NCBI GenBank assembly: GCA_022750195.1
Contig: JAKIWE010000001.1
Span: 62,001 to 126,000 of the forward strand
Length of the DNA stretch: 64,000 nucleotides
Reading direction: 5' to 3'
Source of the DNA: Thermoplasmata archaeon
GTDB taxonomy: Archaea > Thermoplasmatota > Thermoplasmata > Lutacidiplasmatales > UBA184
Under the pieces are notes generated by a model. That model was not told the origin of the DNA. It was given only the letters and a program-made list of their open reading frames with translations, and searched no databases. Position numbers and translations under genes: made by a program. Shown piece after piece: positions 24,678 to 36,778 of this stretch (the first letter of the stretch is position 1; each line of letters begins with the position of its first letter).

Positions 24678-27656
24678 ATGCCCATCCGAACCCCCTCCGA
24701 TAGGCGCCTCGGATCAGGATTGCGGGCTCGGTCGTTGCGGCCGGGCCTGATCGGTTGTCTCGGGAGTGCCGCCGCATTCGCTCGAGGACGCCATCGACGG
24801 TGGTCCGGCGCCGGTGCGGTCGGACTGCTCGTGCTGCTGCTCGTCGCATCCCCGCCGGGCGAAGCGGCCACCGGGAGCCACTCGCTCACCGCCCTGCCCG
24901 CGCGCCCGATGGTACATCCTCTACTCCATCCGTCGGCCGCCGGCCGGTCGAACTGGGTCAACCTCACGTCGATCGTCGCGCCCCCCGGCCGGGCGAAGGC
25001 TGGTATCGCCAACGACCCGGCGGACGGCGAGGTCGTTCTGTTCGGCGGTCTCGGCGGAGCCGGGTACTACACCCGTGGAATTTACGGGGACACGTGGACC
25101 TACCGGGCCGGCGCGTGGACGAATCTCACGCCGGCCCACTCGCCGTCGGCCCGGGAGGACCTAGCGATGGCGTACGACGTCGCTGACGGGTACGTGGTTC
25201 TCTTCGGGGGCTGGAACGGTTCCGCTGCGTTGAACGATACCTGGACGTTCCTGCACGGGAACTGGACGCAGCTCGCGCTCAACGTTTCCCCTGAGGGTCG
25301 CTACGCGGCGAGCTTGGCGTACGACGATCACGACGGATGCCTCGTCCTCTTCGGGGGAACAGGTCCCGGGGGCGCGGACCAGAACTACACGTGGACCTTC
25401 TCGCACGGCGCTTGGAAGAACGTCAGCTCGGGTGTGGCGCCCAAGGGGCGGTTTGACATGTCCATGACTTACGATGGCCACGACGGCTACCTTCTCCTCT
25501 TTGGCGGCTTGTTTCCCGGCTCGGCGCGCGGGGACACATGGAAATTCGTGAACGGGACCTGGTCGAAGCTCGCTCCGCCGACCACGCCCTCGCCTCGAGG
25601 ATCGGCCGCGATGGCGTACGACCGACCGGACGGCCGTGTGGTGTTGTTCGGTGGGTGGGATTTCAACGCCGGCGGCTACCAGGATACCTGGACGTTCGAG
25701 GGAGGCAATTGGACGAAGGTCGTGCCGGGCACGGTACCCAGCGGGCGGGAGGACACGAGCACTACGTACGACTCCTCCGACGGCTACGTGCTCATGGTGG
25801 AAGGACAGTGCTGCTACACGTACTACAACGAGACCTGGGCGTACGGGGGGCTGGTCGTTCGCTCGTTCTCCGCGGTTCCTAGCGCTGTCGATCTCGGGCA
25901 GAGGATGAGCTTCCAACTGCAGACCGCCTCGTCGCCGGCCAACCTGACCTACAACTACTCCGGCCTCCCCCCGGGATGCGCACCGGCGAACCTCTCGACG
26001 ATCAACTGTACGGCGAATGTTACCGGTCGCTACCTGGTCACGGTCAACGTGAGCGCCCCGTGGGGCACCCACGTGGTCCTCAACACGACGGTCTCCATCG
26101 TCCCGCCGCCCAAGATCATGGACTTCCGCACCCTTCCCGGGGAGGTCGACGTGGGTCAGCCGGTCGGGCTGCAGGTAACGATGGTGAACGGAACCCTCCC
26201 GTATGGGTACCTCTTTCACGGGCTCCCGACGGGTTGCTCGAGCGCCGACACCTCGAACCTCACCTGTCGACCCCGCGCCATCGGAGCCTTCACCGTCGAG
26301 GTCGTCGTCACCGACGGCGCGCGCTGGGTCGACGTCGCCAACGCGAGCCTACTCGTCCAGCCGGACCCTTCGATCGCTAGCTCCGTGGCCACCCCGAGTA
26401 CCCTCGACCTGGGCCAAAGCACCACCTTCCGGATCAACGGTACGGGCGGGATCGGTGGACTGACGTACGCGTACGAGGGGCTGCCTCCCGGTTGCATGTC
26501 AGCGAACGCCTCCACGCTCGTGTGTCGACCGGTGGCGGCGGGGACATACTCCGTGGTCGTGGGAATCGTCGATGCTTCCGGAGTTCGACAGAACCGTACC
26601 GTCGCCCTTCAGGTCAACCCGGACCCGATCATCTCGGCATTCAACGTGACCCCGAGCACGATCGACCTCGGGGAGAACGCGACGTTCACGTTTGCGGGGG
26701 TCGGCGGGACCGGACTCTGGTCGGTCCAGTACGTTGGTCTCCCGCCGGGATGCGCAGCCGAGAACAACCTGACCGCCTTCGACTGCACGCCGCTCTCGCT
26801 CGGTACCTTCTCCCTTCGCTCCGTCCTGACCGACGGGGCGGGTTGGACGGTGACCGCTAACGCGACGCTCGCGGTCGTCCAGGACCCGACCGTCCTCTCC
26901 CTCGTAGCCTCCCGGGCGGCGATCGACCTCGGCGAGAGTTTCCTCCTCACGGCAAACGCCGTGGGGGGGGTCGGTGACCTCCGATTCACCTACTCGAACC
27001 TCCCCCTCGGATGCCAAGGGGCGAACCAATCGTCGATAACCTGCCATCCCCAAGCGGTGGGTCAGTTCGGTCGGATCACGGTGGTCGTTCGGGACGCATC
27101 CCTGAGGTCCGCCGAGGCCACGACCGCCGTGAACGTCGAACCCAGACTGTTGGTGACCTCGTTTGCCTACCGCCCTGCCTCGATCGCCCTGGGGGACTCC
27201 GCCGAGTTCCTGACGGTGACGCAGGGCGGTGTGGGACCGTTGCGTTTCGCGTACTCCGGTCTCCCGCCGGGCTGCCCCACGACCACTAACGCCTCGTTCA
27301 GCTGCGTGCCCGCCGCCTCCGGCGAATTCAATGTCAGCGTTTCGGTCTCCGACGCCTCCGGGGCAACGCAAGGGTCGAACGTGAGTCTGATCGTGAGCCC
27401 AGCCCTCCCTCCAGCGCCGAGCGGGTCCGACTCCTTCGGCCTGGCCGCGGCCGCTGTCGGGGGCTCAGCGGCGGTGATCGCTGGGGTCGGGGCCTTGCTG
27501 GTCCGACGACGCCGCGCGAGGGGTCTCCCCGGGGAGGGAGCACCTCGCGACGACCCACCGTCGCCGCTCTTCGCCGACGAAGCTACGGGAGCCGACGGTG
27601 TGGACTCAGATCTCTACCGGGGAGAACCGCCCACGTCGGATCTCGGGCCTGAGTGA
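24678..27656 (+). CDS. Large kelch/Ig-repeat surface protein, C-terminally anchored
   Basis: The 992-residue protein has a probable signal anchor at about 44-66 (GAVGLLVLLLVASPP). Kelch/galactose-oxidase-like blades follow at about 95-390, with five VLFGG/LLFGG strands and DTWTF motifs and one degenerate blade (MVEGQCC). Six repeats of about 85 residues then run from VRSFSAVPSAVDLGQR to VTSFAYRPASIALGD. Each has DLG/ALG near its start and, in most, GLPPGC with a second Cys about 15 residues later. Near the C-terminus is a membrane helix (AAAVGGSAAVIAGVGALL) and a basic tail (VRRRRAR). It is an exported cell-surface protein, probably for binding or adhesion. There are many N-glycosylation sites (NxS/T). 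A related modular gene is at 55219. Confidence 0.83.
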   Translation: MPIRTPSDRRLGSGLRARSLRPGLIGCLGSAAAFARGRHRRWSGAGAVGLLVLLLVASPPGEAATGSHSLTALPARPMVHPLLHPSAAGRSNWVNLTSIVAPPGRAKAGIANDPADGEVVLFGGLGGAGYYTRGIYGDTWTYRAGAWTNLTPAHSPSAREDLAMAYDVADGYVVLFGGWNGSAALNDTWTFLHGNWTQLALNVSPEGRYAASLAYDDHDGCLVLFGGTGPGGADQNYTWTFSHGAWKNVSSGVAPKGRFDMSMTYDGHDGYLLLFGGLFPGSARGDTWKFVNGTWSKLAPPTTPSPRGSAAMAYDRPDGRVVLFGGWDFNAGGYQDTWTFEGGNWTKVVPGTVPSGREDTSTTYDSSDGYVLMVEGQCCYTYYNETWAYGGLVVRSFSAVPSAVDLGQRMSFQLQTASSPANLTYNYSGLPPGCAPANLSTINCTANVTGRYLVTVNVSAPWGTHVVLNTTVSIVPPPKIMDFRTLPGEVDVGQPVGLQVTMVNGTLPYGYLFHGLPTGCSSADTSNLTCRPRAIGAFTVEVVVTDGARWVDVANASLLVQPDPSIASSVATPSTLDLGQSTTFRINGTGGIGGLTYAYEGLPPGCMSANASTLVCRPVAAGTYSVVVGIVDASGVRQNRTVALQVNPDPIISAFNVTPSTIDLGENATFTFAGVGGTGLWSVQYVGLPPGCAAENNLTAFDCTPLSLGTFSLRSVLTDGAGWTVTANATLAVVQDPTVLSLVASRAAIDLGESFLLTANAVGGVGDLRFTYSNLPLGCQGANQSSITCHPQAVGQFGRITVVVRDASLRSAEATTAVNVEPRLLVTSFAYRPASIALGDSAEFLTVTQGGVGPLRFAYSGLPPGCPTTTNASFSCVPAASGEFNVSVSVSDASGATQGSNVSLIVSPALPPAPSGSDSFGLAAAAVGGSAAVIAGVGALLVRRRRARGLPGEGAPRDDPPSPLFADEATGADGVDSDLYRGEPPTSDLGPE

Positions 27657-27686
27657 GGAGCGGGGGTCGGTGGGCCCCGAGGGAAG

Positions 27687-27760
27687 TGCCGCGGGCCGGG
27701 CTTGAACCGGCGGCTTCAAGATCTTCAGTCTTGCACTCTCCCAAACTGAGTTACCGCGGC
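27687..27760 (-). tRNA. tRNA-Phe (anticodon GAA)
   Basis: The minus strand folds as GCCGCGG acceptor, ACTC/GAGT D stem, CAAGA/TCTTG anticodon stem around CTGAAGA (anticodon GAA) and a GCCGG/CCGGC T stem with TTCAAGC loop, closing with CCGCGGC and A73. It has 74 bases and no intron; CCA is not encoded. The TATA box at 27786-27793 is about 30 bases upstream. Confidence 0.95.
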
Positions 27761-27785
27761 GCCGAGCGGGCCGACGCGCCTCGCG

Positions 27786-27793
27786 CTTTAAAG
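27786..27793 (-). promoter_or_regulatory. TATA box for tRNA-Phe
   Basis: The palindromic octamer CTTTAAAG is centred about 30 bases before the tRNA 5' end at 27760. It is the only A/T block in the interval. Confidence 0.7.
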
Positions 27794-27910
27794 AGCGTCG
27801 GGCAGGCCTCGTCGCTCCCAACGGCGGTGGGCGCGGTGGCGGTCCAAGGGCGCTGGCTGAACGCGCGCGCGCCCACGTTCTTCGGCGGAAAATGGCCCTC
27901 CGGACCCCTT

Positions 27911-27922
27911 GAGTTTATGTAA
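27911..27922 (+). promoter_or_regulatory. topA: TATA box of topA
   Basis: GAGTTTATGTAA is centred about 33 bases upstream of the GTG at 27949, so the leader should be only about 5-8 bases. Confidence 0.65.
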
Positions 27923-27948
27923 TCTCGTCCACCTTTCAGCCGTTCACC

Positions 27949-30444
27949 GTGGTCCGAACGCTCGTCGTCGCCGAGAAGTTCAACACCGCGCTGCGGATCG
28001 CCATCGTCCTTTCCGACGGGAGGATGAAGCGCTCCCGCATCGCCGGGACGAACGTCTTTCAGTTCGAACGCCCCGAGGGTCCCTACGCCGTGGTGGGCCT
28101 CCGCGGCCACATCGTCGAGCTCGACTATCCGAAGGAGTTCGCCAACTGGACGCTCCACGACCTGCCCAAGCTGATCGACACCCCGCCGCTCAAGCGCGTC
28201 ACCGAGCACGGCATCGTCGACGCGCTCAGCCGCATCGTCCGCGAATTCGACCGCGTCGTCATCGCGACCGACTTCGACCGCGAGGGGGAGCTCATCGGGG
28301 CCGAGATCCTCGAGATCCTCCTGCGACTCAACCCCGCGCTCGAGGTGAAGCGGGCCCACTACAGCGCCCTGACCCGCGAGGAGATCGAGTCGAGCTTCTC
28401 CCACCTGGTCGAGCTCGACCGGGCGCTCGCCGAGGCGGCGGAGTCGCGCCAGGAGATCGACCTCGTCTGGGGAGCGCTCCTCACACGGTTCCTCTCGCTC
28501 ACCGCCCAGCAGCGGGGCCAGTCGTTCCTCTCCGCGGGCCGCGTGCAGACGCCGACCCTGGCGCTCCTCGTCGAGCGGGACCAGGCGATCAAGGAGTTCG
28601 TCCCGGAGCCGTTCTGGCAACTCGAGGCCGACGCCGAGCACGGTGGCGAGAAGTTCCTCCTCCGGCACGCCCACGGGGTCTACCAGGACCGGGCGGAAGC
28701 GGAGACGACCTTCGCCAAGGTCGACGGGGCGACCGAGGGAACGGTCACCGCCTTCGAGGAGAAAGAGACGAAGCGTCGTCCGCCGATCCCGTTCAGCACC
28801 ACCCTGTTCGTCGCCGAGGCGACGCGGATGGGCCTCGGCGCGGCGCTGGTGATGCGGATCGCGGAGGACCTCTACACGCAGGGGCTGATCAGCTACCCGC
28901 GGACGGACAACACGGTGTACCCTCGGGGGGTCGGGCTCCGGTCGCTCGTCGAGAAGTTCAAGGGAGGTCCGTTCGGAGAGGCCGCGGAGTTCGTCCTGAC
29001 CCAGCCGTCCTTCCATCCGACGCGCGGTCGGAGTGAGACGACCGACCATCCTCCGATCTACCCGACGCAGGCGACCGACCCTCGCAAGCTCAAACCCGAC
29101 CACGCGCGGATCTACGAGCTCGTGGTCCGACGTTTCCTCGCGACGCTCGCGCCCGATGCCCTCGGGATCGCGCGGGAGGCCAAGGTCGAGATCCGGCACG
29201 AGCCGTTCGAGGGGAAGGGTCAGCATCTGACCGACCCGGGCTGGTACAGGATCTACCCGTACTCTGAACCGGAGCAGGTCCCGTTCCCGGTCCTCGCCCC
29301 GGGGCAGAAGGTGGCGATCACGGCGCTTCGTCTCGCCGAGGACAAGACGAAACCTCCGCGCCGCTACACCCAGGGGACGCTGATCCAGGAGATGGAGCGG
29401 CTGGGCCTCGGAACGAAGAGCACCCGGCACGACGTCCTGCAGAAGCTCTTCGACCGGCGGTACGTCGTCGCGAAGTCGCTCGAGCCGACGAGCACCGGGA
29501 TCGCCGTCACCGAGGCGCTCAAGGCCCACGCCCCGGTGATCACGCGGCCGGAGATGACCCACCGCCTCGAGGAGGAGATGGAGCTCGTCGCCGAATCGAA
29601 GAAGCCCAAGAGCGAGGTGATCTCCGACTCGCGCGAGATGCTGCGGGAGGCCCACGACCTCCTCGCGCGCAATGCCGAGGGGGTCGCGAAGACGCTCACC
29701 GGCGCGCTCGACCGACAGCGGTTCGTCGGCCCGTGCGCGAAGTGCGGCGGGGCGCTGCGCCTCACCCGGAGCCCGCGGGGCTCGCGCTGGGTCCAGTGCG
29801 TCAACAACCCGGCGACGTGCACGGCGAGCTACGCCCTTCCGGCGGCCGGCTTCATCGAGCCCGCGCCCGAGTTCCTCTGCGCGACCTGCCAGGTGCCCCG
29901 CGTCAAGATCGTCTTCCGCGGCCAGCGGCCGCAGCTGTACTGCATCAACCCGGAGTGCGCCGCCCATCGCGCGGCCTTCCAGTTCGGGGACTGCCCGACC
30001 TGCGGCTCGCCCCTGAACATCCGGTACTCGTTCGCCGGCAAGCGGTTCCTCGGTTGTTCGGCGTATCCGAAGTGCACCGTGACCTACCCGCTGCCGCAGC
30101 GGGGCCGGCTCGACAAGGGCGAGAGCCCGTGCCCCACCTGTCACGCACCGATCGTCACCGCGATCGAGGCCGGTCGGCCTCCCTGGACCCTCTGCGTGAA
30201 CCCCTCATGCCCGGCGAAGGCGGCGGCCGCGGAGAAGAAAGCGGCCGCCAAGCTCGAGGCGGCGGAGAAGAAGGCCGCTGCCGCGCCGAAGAAGCGGAAG
30301 ACCGCTCGCGCCAAAACCGCCGGAACGAAAACCGCCAAAGCTCCGTCCGCCCCGCGCGCTCCGAGACGACGAAGCGCCGCGACCGAGTCGGTGAGTCCGC
30401 CGGCCACGTCCGCGCCGCCCGCGAGCGACACGCCCGCCGCGTAG
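27949..30444 (+). CDS. topA: DNA topoisomerase IA with zinc fingers and a basic tail
   Basis: At 831 residues this has the Toprim domain (LVVAEKFNTALR and ATDFDREGELIG, about 107-118) and the type IA core with catalytic Tyr316 in LISYPRTDN. The C-terminal region holds several zinc ribbons (CAKCGGALRLT, CATCQ, CPTCGSPLN, CPTCHAPI). It then ends in about 70 residues dominated by Ala and Lys (AAAEKKAAAKLEAAEKKAAA), like a histone H1 tail, and a Pro/Ala/Ser end. It relaxes negatively supercoiled or catenated DNA. GTG 27949 follows a TATA box at 27911-27922. The H1-like tail is unusual for archaeal Topo IA. Confidence 0.95.
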   Translation: MVRTLVVAEKFNTALRIAIVLSDGRMKRSRIAGTNVFQFERPEGPYAVVGLRGHIVELDYPKEFANWTLHDLPKLIDTPPLKRVTEHGIVDALSRIVREFDRVVIATDFDREGELIGAEILEILLRLNPALEVKRAHYSALTREEIESSFSHLVELDRALAEAAESRQEIDLVWGALLTRFLSLTAQQRGQSFLSAGRVQTPTLALLVERDQAIKEFVPEPFWQLEADAEHGGEKFLLRHAHGVYQDRAEAETTFAKVDGATEGTVTAFEEKETKRRPPIPFSTTLFVAEATRMGLGAALVMRIAEDLYTQGLISYPRTDNTVYPRGVGLRSLVEKFKGGPFGEAAEFVLTQPSFHPTRGRSETTDHPPIYPTQATDPRKLKPDHARIYELVVRRFLATLAPDALGIAREAKVEIRHEPFEGKGQHLTDPGWYRIYPYSEPEQVPFPVLAPGQKVAITALRLAEDKTKPPRRYTQGTLIQEMERLGLGTKSTRHDVLQKLFDRRYVVAKSLEPTSTGIAVTEALKAHAPVITRPEMTHRLEEEMELVAESKKPKSEVISDSREMLREAHDLLARNAEGVAKTLTGALDRQRFVGPCAKCGGALRLTRSPRGSRWVQCVNNPATCTASYALPAAGFIEPAPEFLCATCQVPRVKIVFRGQRPQLYCINPECAAHRAAFQFGDCPTCGSPLNIRYSFAGKRFLGCSAYPKCTVTYPLPQRGRLDKGESPCPTCHAPIVTAIEAGRPPWTLCVNPSCPAKAAAAEKKAAAKLEAAEKKAAAAPKKRKTARAKTAGTKTAKAPSAPRAPRRRSAATESVSPPATSAPPASDTPAA

Positions 30445-30536
30445 GAAGACGGAGCCGCTGCGTGAAAATCCGGGCGGATACCGCCGGGGGCCTTGACTCC
30501 TCGCGCCCGGTCCGCCGTTTCCCGACCTCCGACCCC

Positions 30537-30549
30537 GCGTTAAATACGG
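30537..30549 (+). promoter_or_regulatory. TATA box of the creatininase-family gene
   Basis: GCGTTAAATACGG is centred about 25 bases before the GTG at 30568, which predicts a leaderless mRNA. Confidence 0.6.
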
Positions 30550-30567
30550 AACGACGGTGCCACGGTC

Positions 30568-31293
30568 GTGAACTCCACCGGTCGAGCGATCGACCGTCTG
30601 GATTCTCGTAGCTTCGAGCGGCGACTAGCCGCCGGCGCCTTGCTGATCCTCCCCGTCGGCGCGCTGGAGGCGCACGGGCCGCACCTGCCGCTCGGGGCCG
30701 ACGAGATCCAGGCGCGCTGTACGGCGGAAGCGCTCGCCCCCGACCTCGACGCGGTCATCGCTCCGTCGATCCCGTTCGGGGCTTGCCTTGCGAGCCGCCC
30801 GTTTCCAGGGACCGCGTCGCTCACGCTCGGGACGCTGACGGCCCTCCTCCACGAGGTCCTCTCCGAATTCGTGAGGATGGGCGCCCGCCGTCTTCTGGTG
30901 CTCTCCGGCCACGCCGAGCGGGGCCACATGGCGGCCCTCCGCGACGCGGCGGCTCGGACGATGGGCGAGCATCCCGCGGTGCGGATCGTCGTCGTGTCGG
31001 ACTACGAGTTCGTCTACGAGCTTCGGGGCGAGCTGGCGCCGGCGACCGACGGCCACGGCGGGATGCTCGAGACCTCCCGAGTCCTCGCGCTTGCCCCGGA
31101 GTCGGTCGGCGCCGAGCGGCCGGTCGTCACCCCACACTTCTCGCCGTTCCTGCCTGCGGCCCCCACCGCCGCCGAGTGGTCGGAGAGCGTCCAGGGCGAC
31201 ACACGGCCGGCCTCGGCGGAGCTTGGCGCGAAGGTGCAGGCCCATGTCCTCAAGCGGTTGCGCGAGGTCGTTCGCGACCTGTTGCCGGCCTGA
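30568..31293 (+). CDS. Creatininase-family amidohydrolase (possible ArfB deformylase)
   Basis: The 241-residue protein has the family metal-binding motifs: [18 protein letters not shown] near residue 30, [12 protein letters not shown] near 110 and [15 protein letters not shown] near 145. In archaea, one subgroup is ArfB, the FAPy deformylase of riboflavin and deazaflavin synthesis; another acts as creatininase or mycofactocin-like peptidase. The spacing fits either, so the substrate is unassigned. A leaderless TATA arrangement is predicted. uvrA starts 15 bases downstream, so the two could be cotranscribed. Confidence 0.84.
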   Translation: MNSTGRAIDRLDSRSFERRLAAGALLILPVGALEAHGPHLPLGADEIQARCTAEALAPDLDAVIAPSIPFGACLASRPFPGTASLTLGTLTALLHEVLSEFVRMGARRLLVLSGHAERGHMAALRDAAARTMGEHPAVRIVVVSDYEFVYELRGELAPATDGHGGMLETSRVLALAPESVGAERPVVTPHFSPFLPAAPTAAEWSESVQGDTRPASAELGAKVQAHVLKRLREVVRDLLPA

Positions 31294-31307
31294 AGGAACG
31301 ATCGACC

Positions 31308-34153
<2,846 letters not shown>

Positions 34154-34157
<4 letters not shown>

Positions 34158-35908
34158 CCGAACCGAGCCCGGCCCTCCCGGGCTTCGTCCCGGCGAGCCA
34201 GCTCGGGGCCGCGGCCGGGGACGGCTTCCGTAAGGGTCCGAACGTCGCCGGCGTCTACCTGTTCCGCACGGCGCGCAGCGAGGTGGTGTACGTCGGCAAG
34301 GCCCGCAGCCTGCGCCGGCGGGTCCTCGACCATCTCCACGCGCGGGTCGAGAAGGACGGTTCGATCCTGGCCGACAGCGCGACCGTCGAGTTCGTCCCGA
34401 CCTCGACCGAGCGCGAGGCGCTCCTGCTCGAGGCCAGCCTGATCAAACAGTACCAACCCCGGTACAATGCGCTCCTCAAGGACGACCGGAGCTACCCCTA
34501 CCTCGCGGTCACCGCGGGGGAGACGTACCCGCGAATCTTGCTCGTGCGTCGTCCGCGCAAAGGCTCAGGCAGCGCCCTCGTCGGCCCGTACACCAGCGCG
34601 CGTGAGGCCCGGAGCGTCGCTCGACTTCTGGCCGAGGCGTTCCAACTCCGCCGCTGCGTCCGGCTGCCGAAGCGCGCCTGCCTCTACTACTACCTCAAGA
34701 CGTGCAGCGCACCGTGCATCGGGGCGATCTCGAAAGAGGCGTACCGCGAGCGCGCGGACCAGGCGCTCGAGCTACTTCGGGGCCACGGAGCGAGCGTCCG
34801 CCCGGCCCTCGAAAAGCAGATGCACGAGGCGGCGGCCTCCCGCGAGTTCGAGCGCGCGGCGCTCCTTAGGGACACCCTCGCCGGATTTGCCGCGCTCCAA
34901 CAGTCGCAGCACGTCGTCGGTCGAGGGCGCGGGAGGGTCGATGTCCTCGCCCTCGCGTTCCCGAACGACGCGAGCACCCTGCGGGTCGCCGTCGGCCTCC
35001 TCCGCGTCGAGGACGGCGAGGTCCGGCGGACCGAGCCGCACCTGCTCGCGATCCCCGCGGACGATATCCCGGACGCGGGGGAGCTGCTGCGTCAGTTCCT
35101 CGTTCAGTACTATGCCACGCAGCTCGAGCGGCCGGAACGGATCTACATCCACGGCCCTCGCCCCCCGGGGATCGACGAGACGGTCGACTGGTTGGAAGGG
35201 GAACGGGGCATCGAGGTCCGGTTCCGACCCACGGGTCGTGCGGCGTCGTGGGGCCGGCTGGCCGAGCGGCTCGCCCGAGCGCACGTCGAGCAGGTCGTGG
35301 TCCGGAAGCCACCGCGCGAGGTGCTGATCGCCCTCCAGAACCTGCTCGAGCTGCCGACGATCCCGAACCGGATCGAGGGCGTCGACATCTCGCTGTTCCA
35401 AGGGTTCGAAGCCGTGGGCTCGGTGGTGGTCTTCCAGGGCGGCGTGCCGGACAAGGACGAGTACCGGCGGTTCCGGATCCGCACCGTGGAGGGGACCAAC
35501 GACTTTGCGATGATCGCCGAGGTCGTACGCCGCCGGTACTTCCGACGCTTGAGCGAGGCCGAGATCCTTCCGGACCTCCTGCTCATCGATGGAGGCCGAG
35601 GCCAGGTGGCCGCCGCGATGGAGTCCTTAGCCGAGCTCGGGCTCGCCGACCAGATCCCGGTCGTGGGGCTCGCCAAGCGGGAAGAGGAGCTCTACAGGCC
35701 TGACGAGGCGGAGCCCCGGCGCCCGAACCCGAACGCCCCCCCGATGTTGCTCCTGCGCGCGGTCCGCGACGAGGCCCACCGGTTCGCGGTGACCTACCAC
35801 CGCACGCGGCGTCGGATCCGGCTCCGCGAAGAGGTCGAGGCGGTGCGCTCCGGCGTGCCGGACGACGAACCTACTTTGCCGGGCGCGATCGCTCGGCCGG
35901 CCCGATAA
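34154..35908 (+). CDS. uvrC: UvrABC excision repair protein UvrC
   Basis: The 584-residue protein has a GIY-YIG domain at about 33-60 (GVYLFRT and VVYVGKARSLRRRV), a Cys-containing helix (CLYYYLKTCSAPC near 176), a UvrB-binding helix (HEAAASREFERAALLRD) and the RNase H-like domain with EGVDISLFQG and LLIDGGRGQV. It makes the dual incisions in nucleotide excision repair. The C-terminal HhH domain is missing or very short, as the protein ends within 30 residues after IRLREEVEAV. Coupling with uvrA is ATGA. The 3' end overlaps psmA by 38 bases. Confidence 0.96.
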
Positions 35909-36629
35909 AGGCAAGCCCGGTCACCCGACGGGTTACGTCCGCTGCCGATAGGTGGCGGAGCTCCTTCTCGGGTTCCAAGATCGCGACATCGAGCGCCTCC
36001 GCCGGGAACGGCGTGGGTGAGCCCTCGGCGACCGCGTTCACCGCGAGGCGGAAGGCGGTCTCCTCGGTGCGGCTCTCCCCGATCTTCTCTTCGAGATAGT
36101 CCGCCACCGCGCGGCGGTTGCGGCCGATGGCGTAGGCTCGCCAGCCGATCGTCGCGCCGCTCGGGTCGAGCTCGACGAGGCCGGGGACTCCGTCGGTGAA
36201 TCCGCCCAGGAGGAGCGACACCGCGAACGGCCGGGTGCCGCCGAACTGCGTGAACTGCTGGAGGAGCGCGCCGAGCGAGTGGCCCAGGAGACCGTAGGGC
36301 GCGGGCTCCCCGTAGAGGATCCGGTGGCGTTGGGCTTCGACCCGGAGGAACTCGACCAGCACCCGTGAGTCCGCGATGAGCCCGGCCGTCACGCACCCGA
36401 GCCCGAGGTCGAGGGCGAAGGTCTTCTCGATCGAGCCGGCTTCGGCGAGGCTGCTCACCGGCAAGTTGCGGTACGCGACGAAGACGATGCCCCCGTCGTA
36501 GGTGACCGCGACCGCGGTCCCGCCCATCTGGATCGCCTGCAGGGCGTACTCGACCTGGAACAGTCGCCCATCGGGGGAGAAGACGGTGCTCGCGCGGTCG
36601 TACGCCATCTGGCCCGGCTGCATCTCCAT
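35871..36629 (-). CDS. psmA: 20S proteasome alpha subunit
   Basis: The 252-residue protein begins MEMQPGQMAYDRASTVFSPDGRLFQVEYALQA, the archaeal alpha-type N-terminus with the gate YDR motif and the conserved VEYALQAI helix. The N-terminus is retained as expected for a non-catalytic alpha subunit. It forms the outer rings of the 20S proteasome and the gate for PAN or Cdc48 unfoldases. A TATA-like GGGCTTTATCC (36670-36680, minus strand) lies about 45 bases upstream. The beta subunit gene is not in the window. Confidence 0.97.
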   Translation of the reverse strand: MEMQPGQMAYDRASTVFSPDGRLFQVEYALQAIQMGGTAVAVTYDGGIVFVAYRNLPVSSLAEAGSIEKTFALDLGLGCVTAGLIADSRVLVEFLRVEAQRHRILYGEPAPYGLLGHSLGALLQQFTQFGGTRPFAVSLLLGGFTDGVPGLVELDPSGATIGWRAYAIGRNRRAVADYLEEKIGESRTEETAFRLAVNAVAEGSPTPFPAEALDVAILEPEKELRHLSAADVTRRVTGLAFIGPAERSRPAK

Positions 36630-36778
36630 CGAACTTGTCCCCTCGGAAACGCGCGGCCCAGCCAGGTGGGGGATAAAGCCCCACCGCTCGGGCTCGCGCT
36701 CGATTCACTTGGTAACCCATCGCCACGGTGCCGGCGACGCGCGGCAAGGTTTTGCCCTGCCCCGGTTCGCTCCGGTCG

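Noticed and set aside
27751-30144. 797-codon minus-strand frame over topA
   Set aside because: Shadow of topA. The composition is Arg/Leu/Asp-rich and lacks domain signals; it also covers the tRNA-Phe 5' end.
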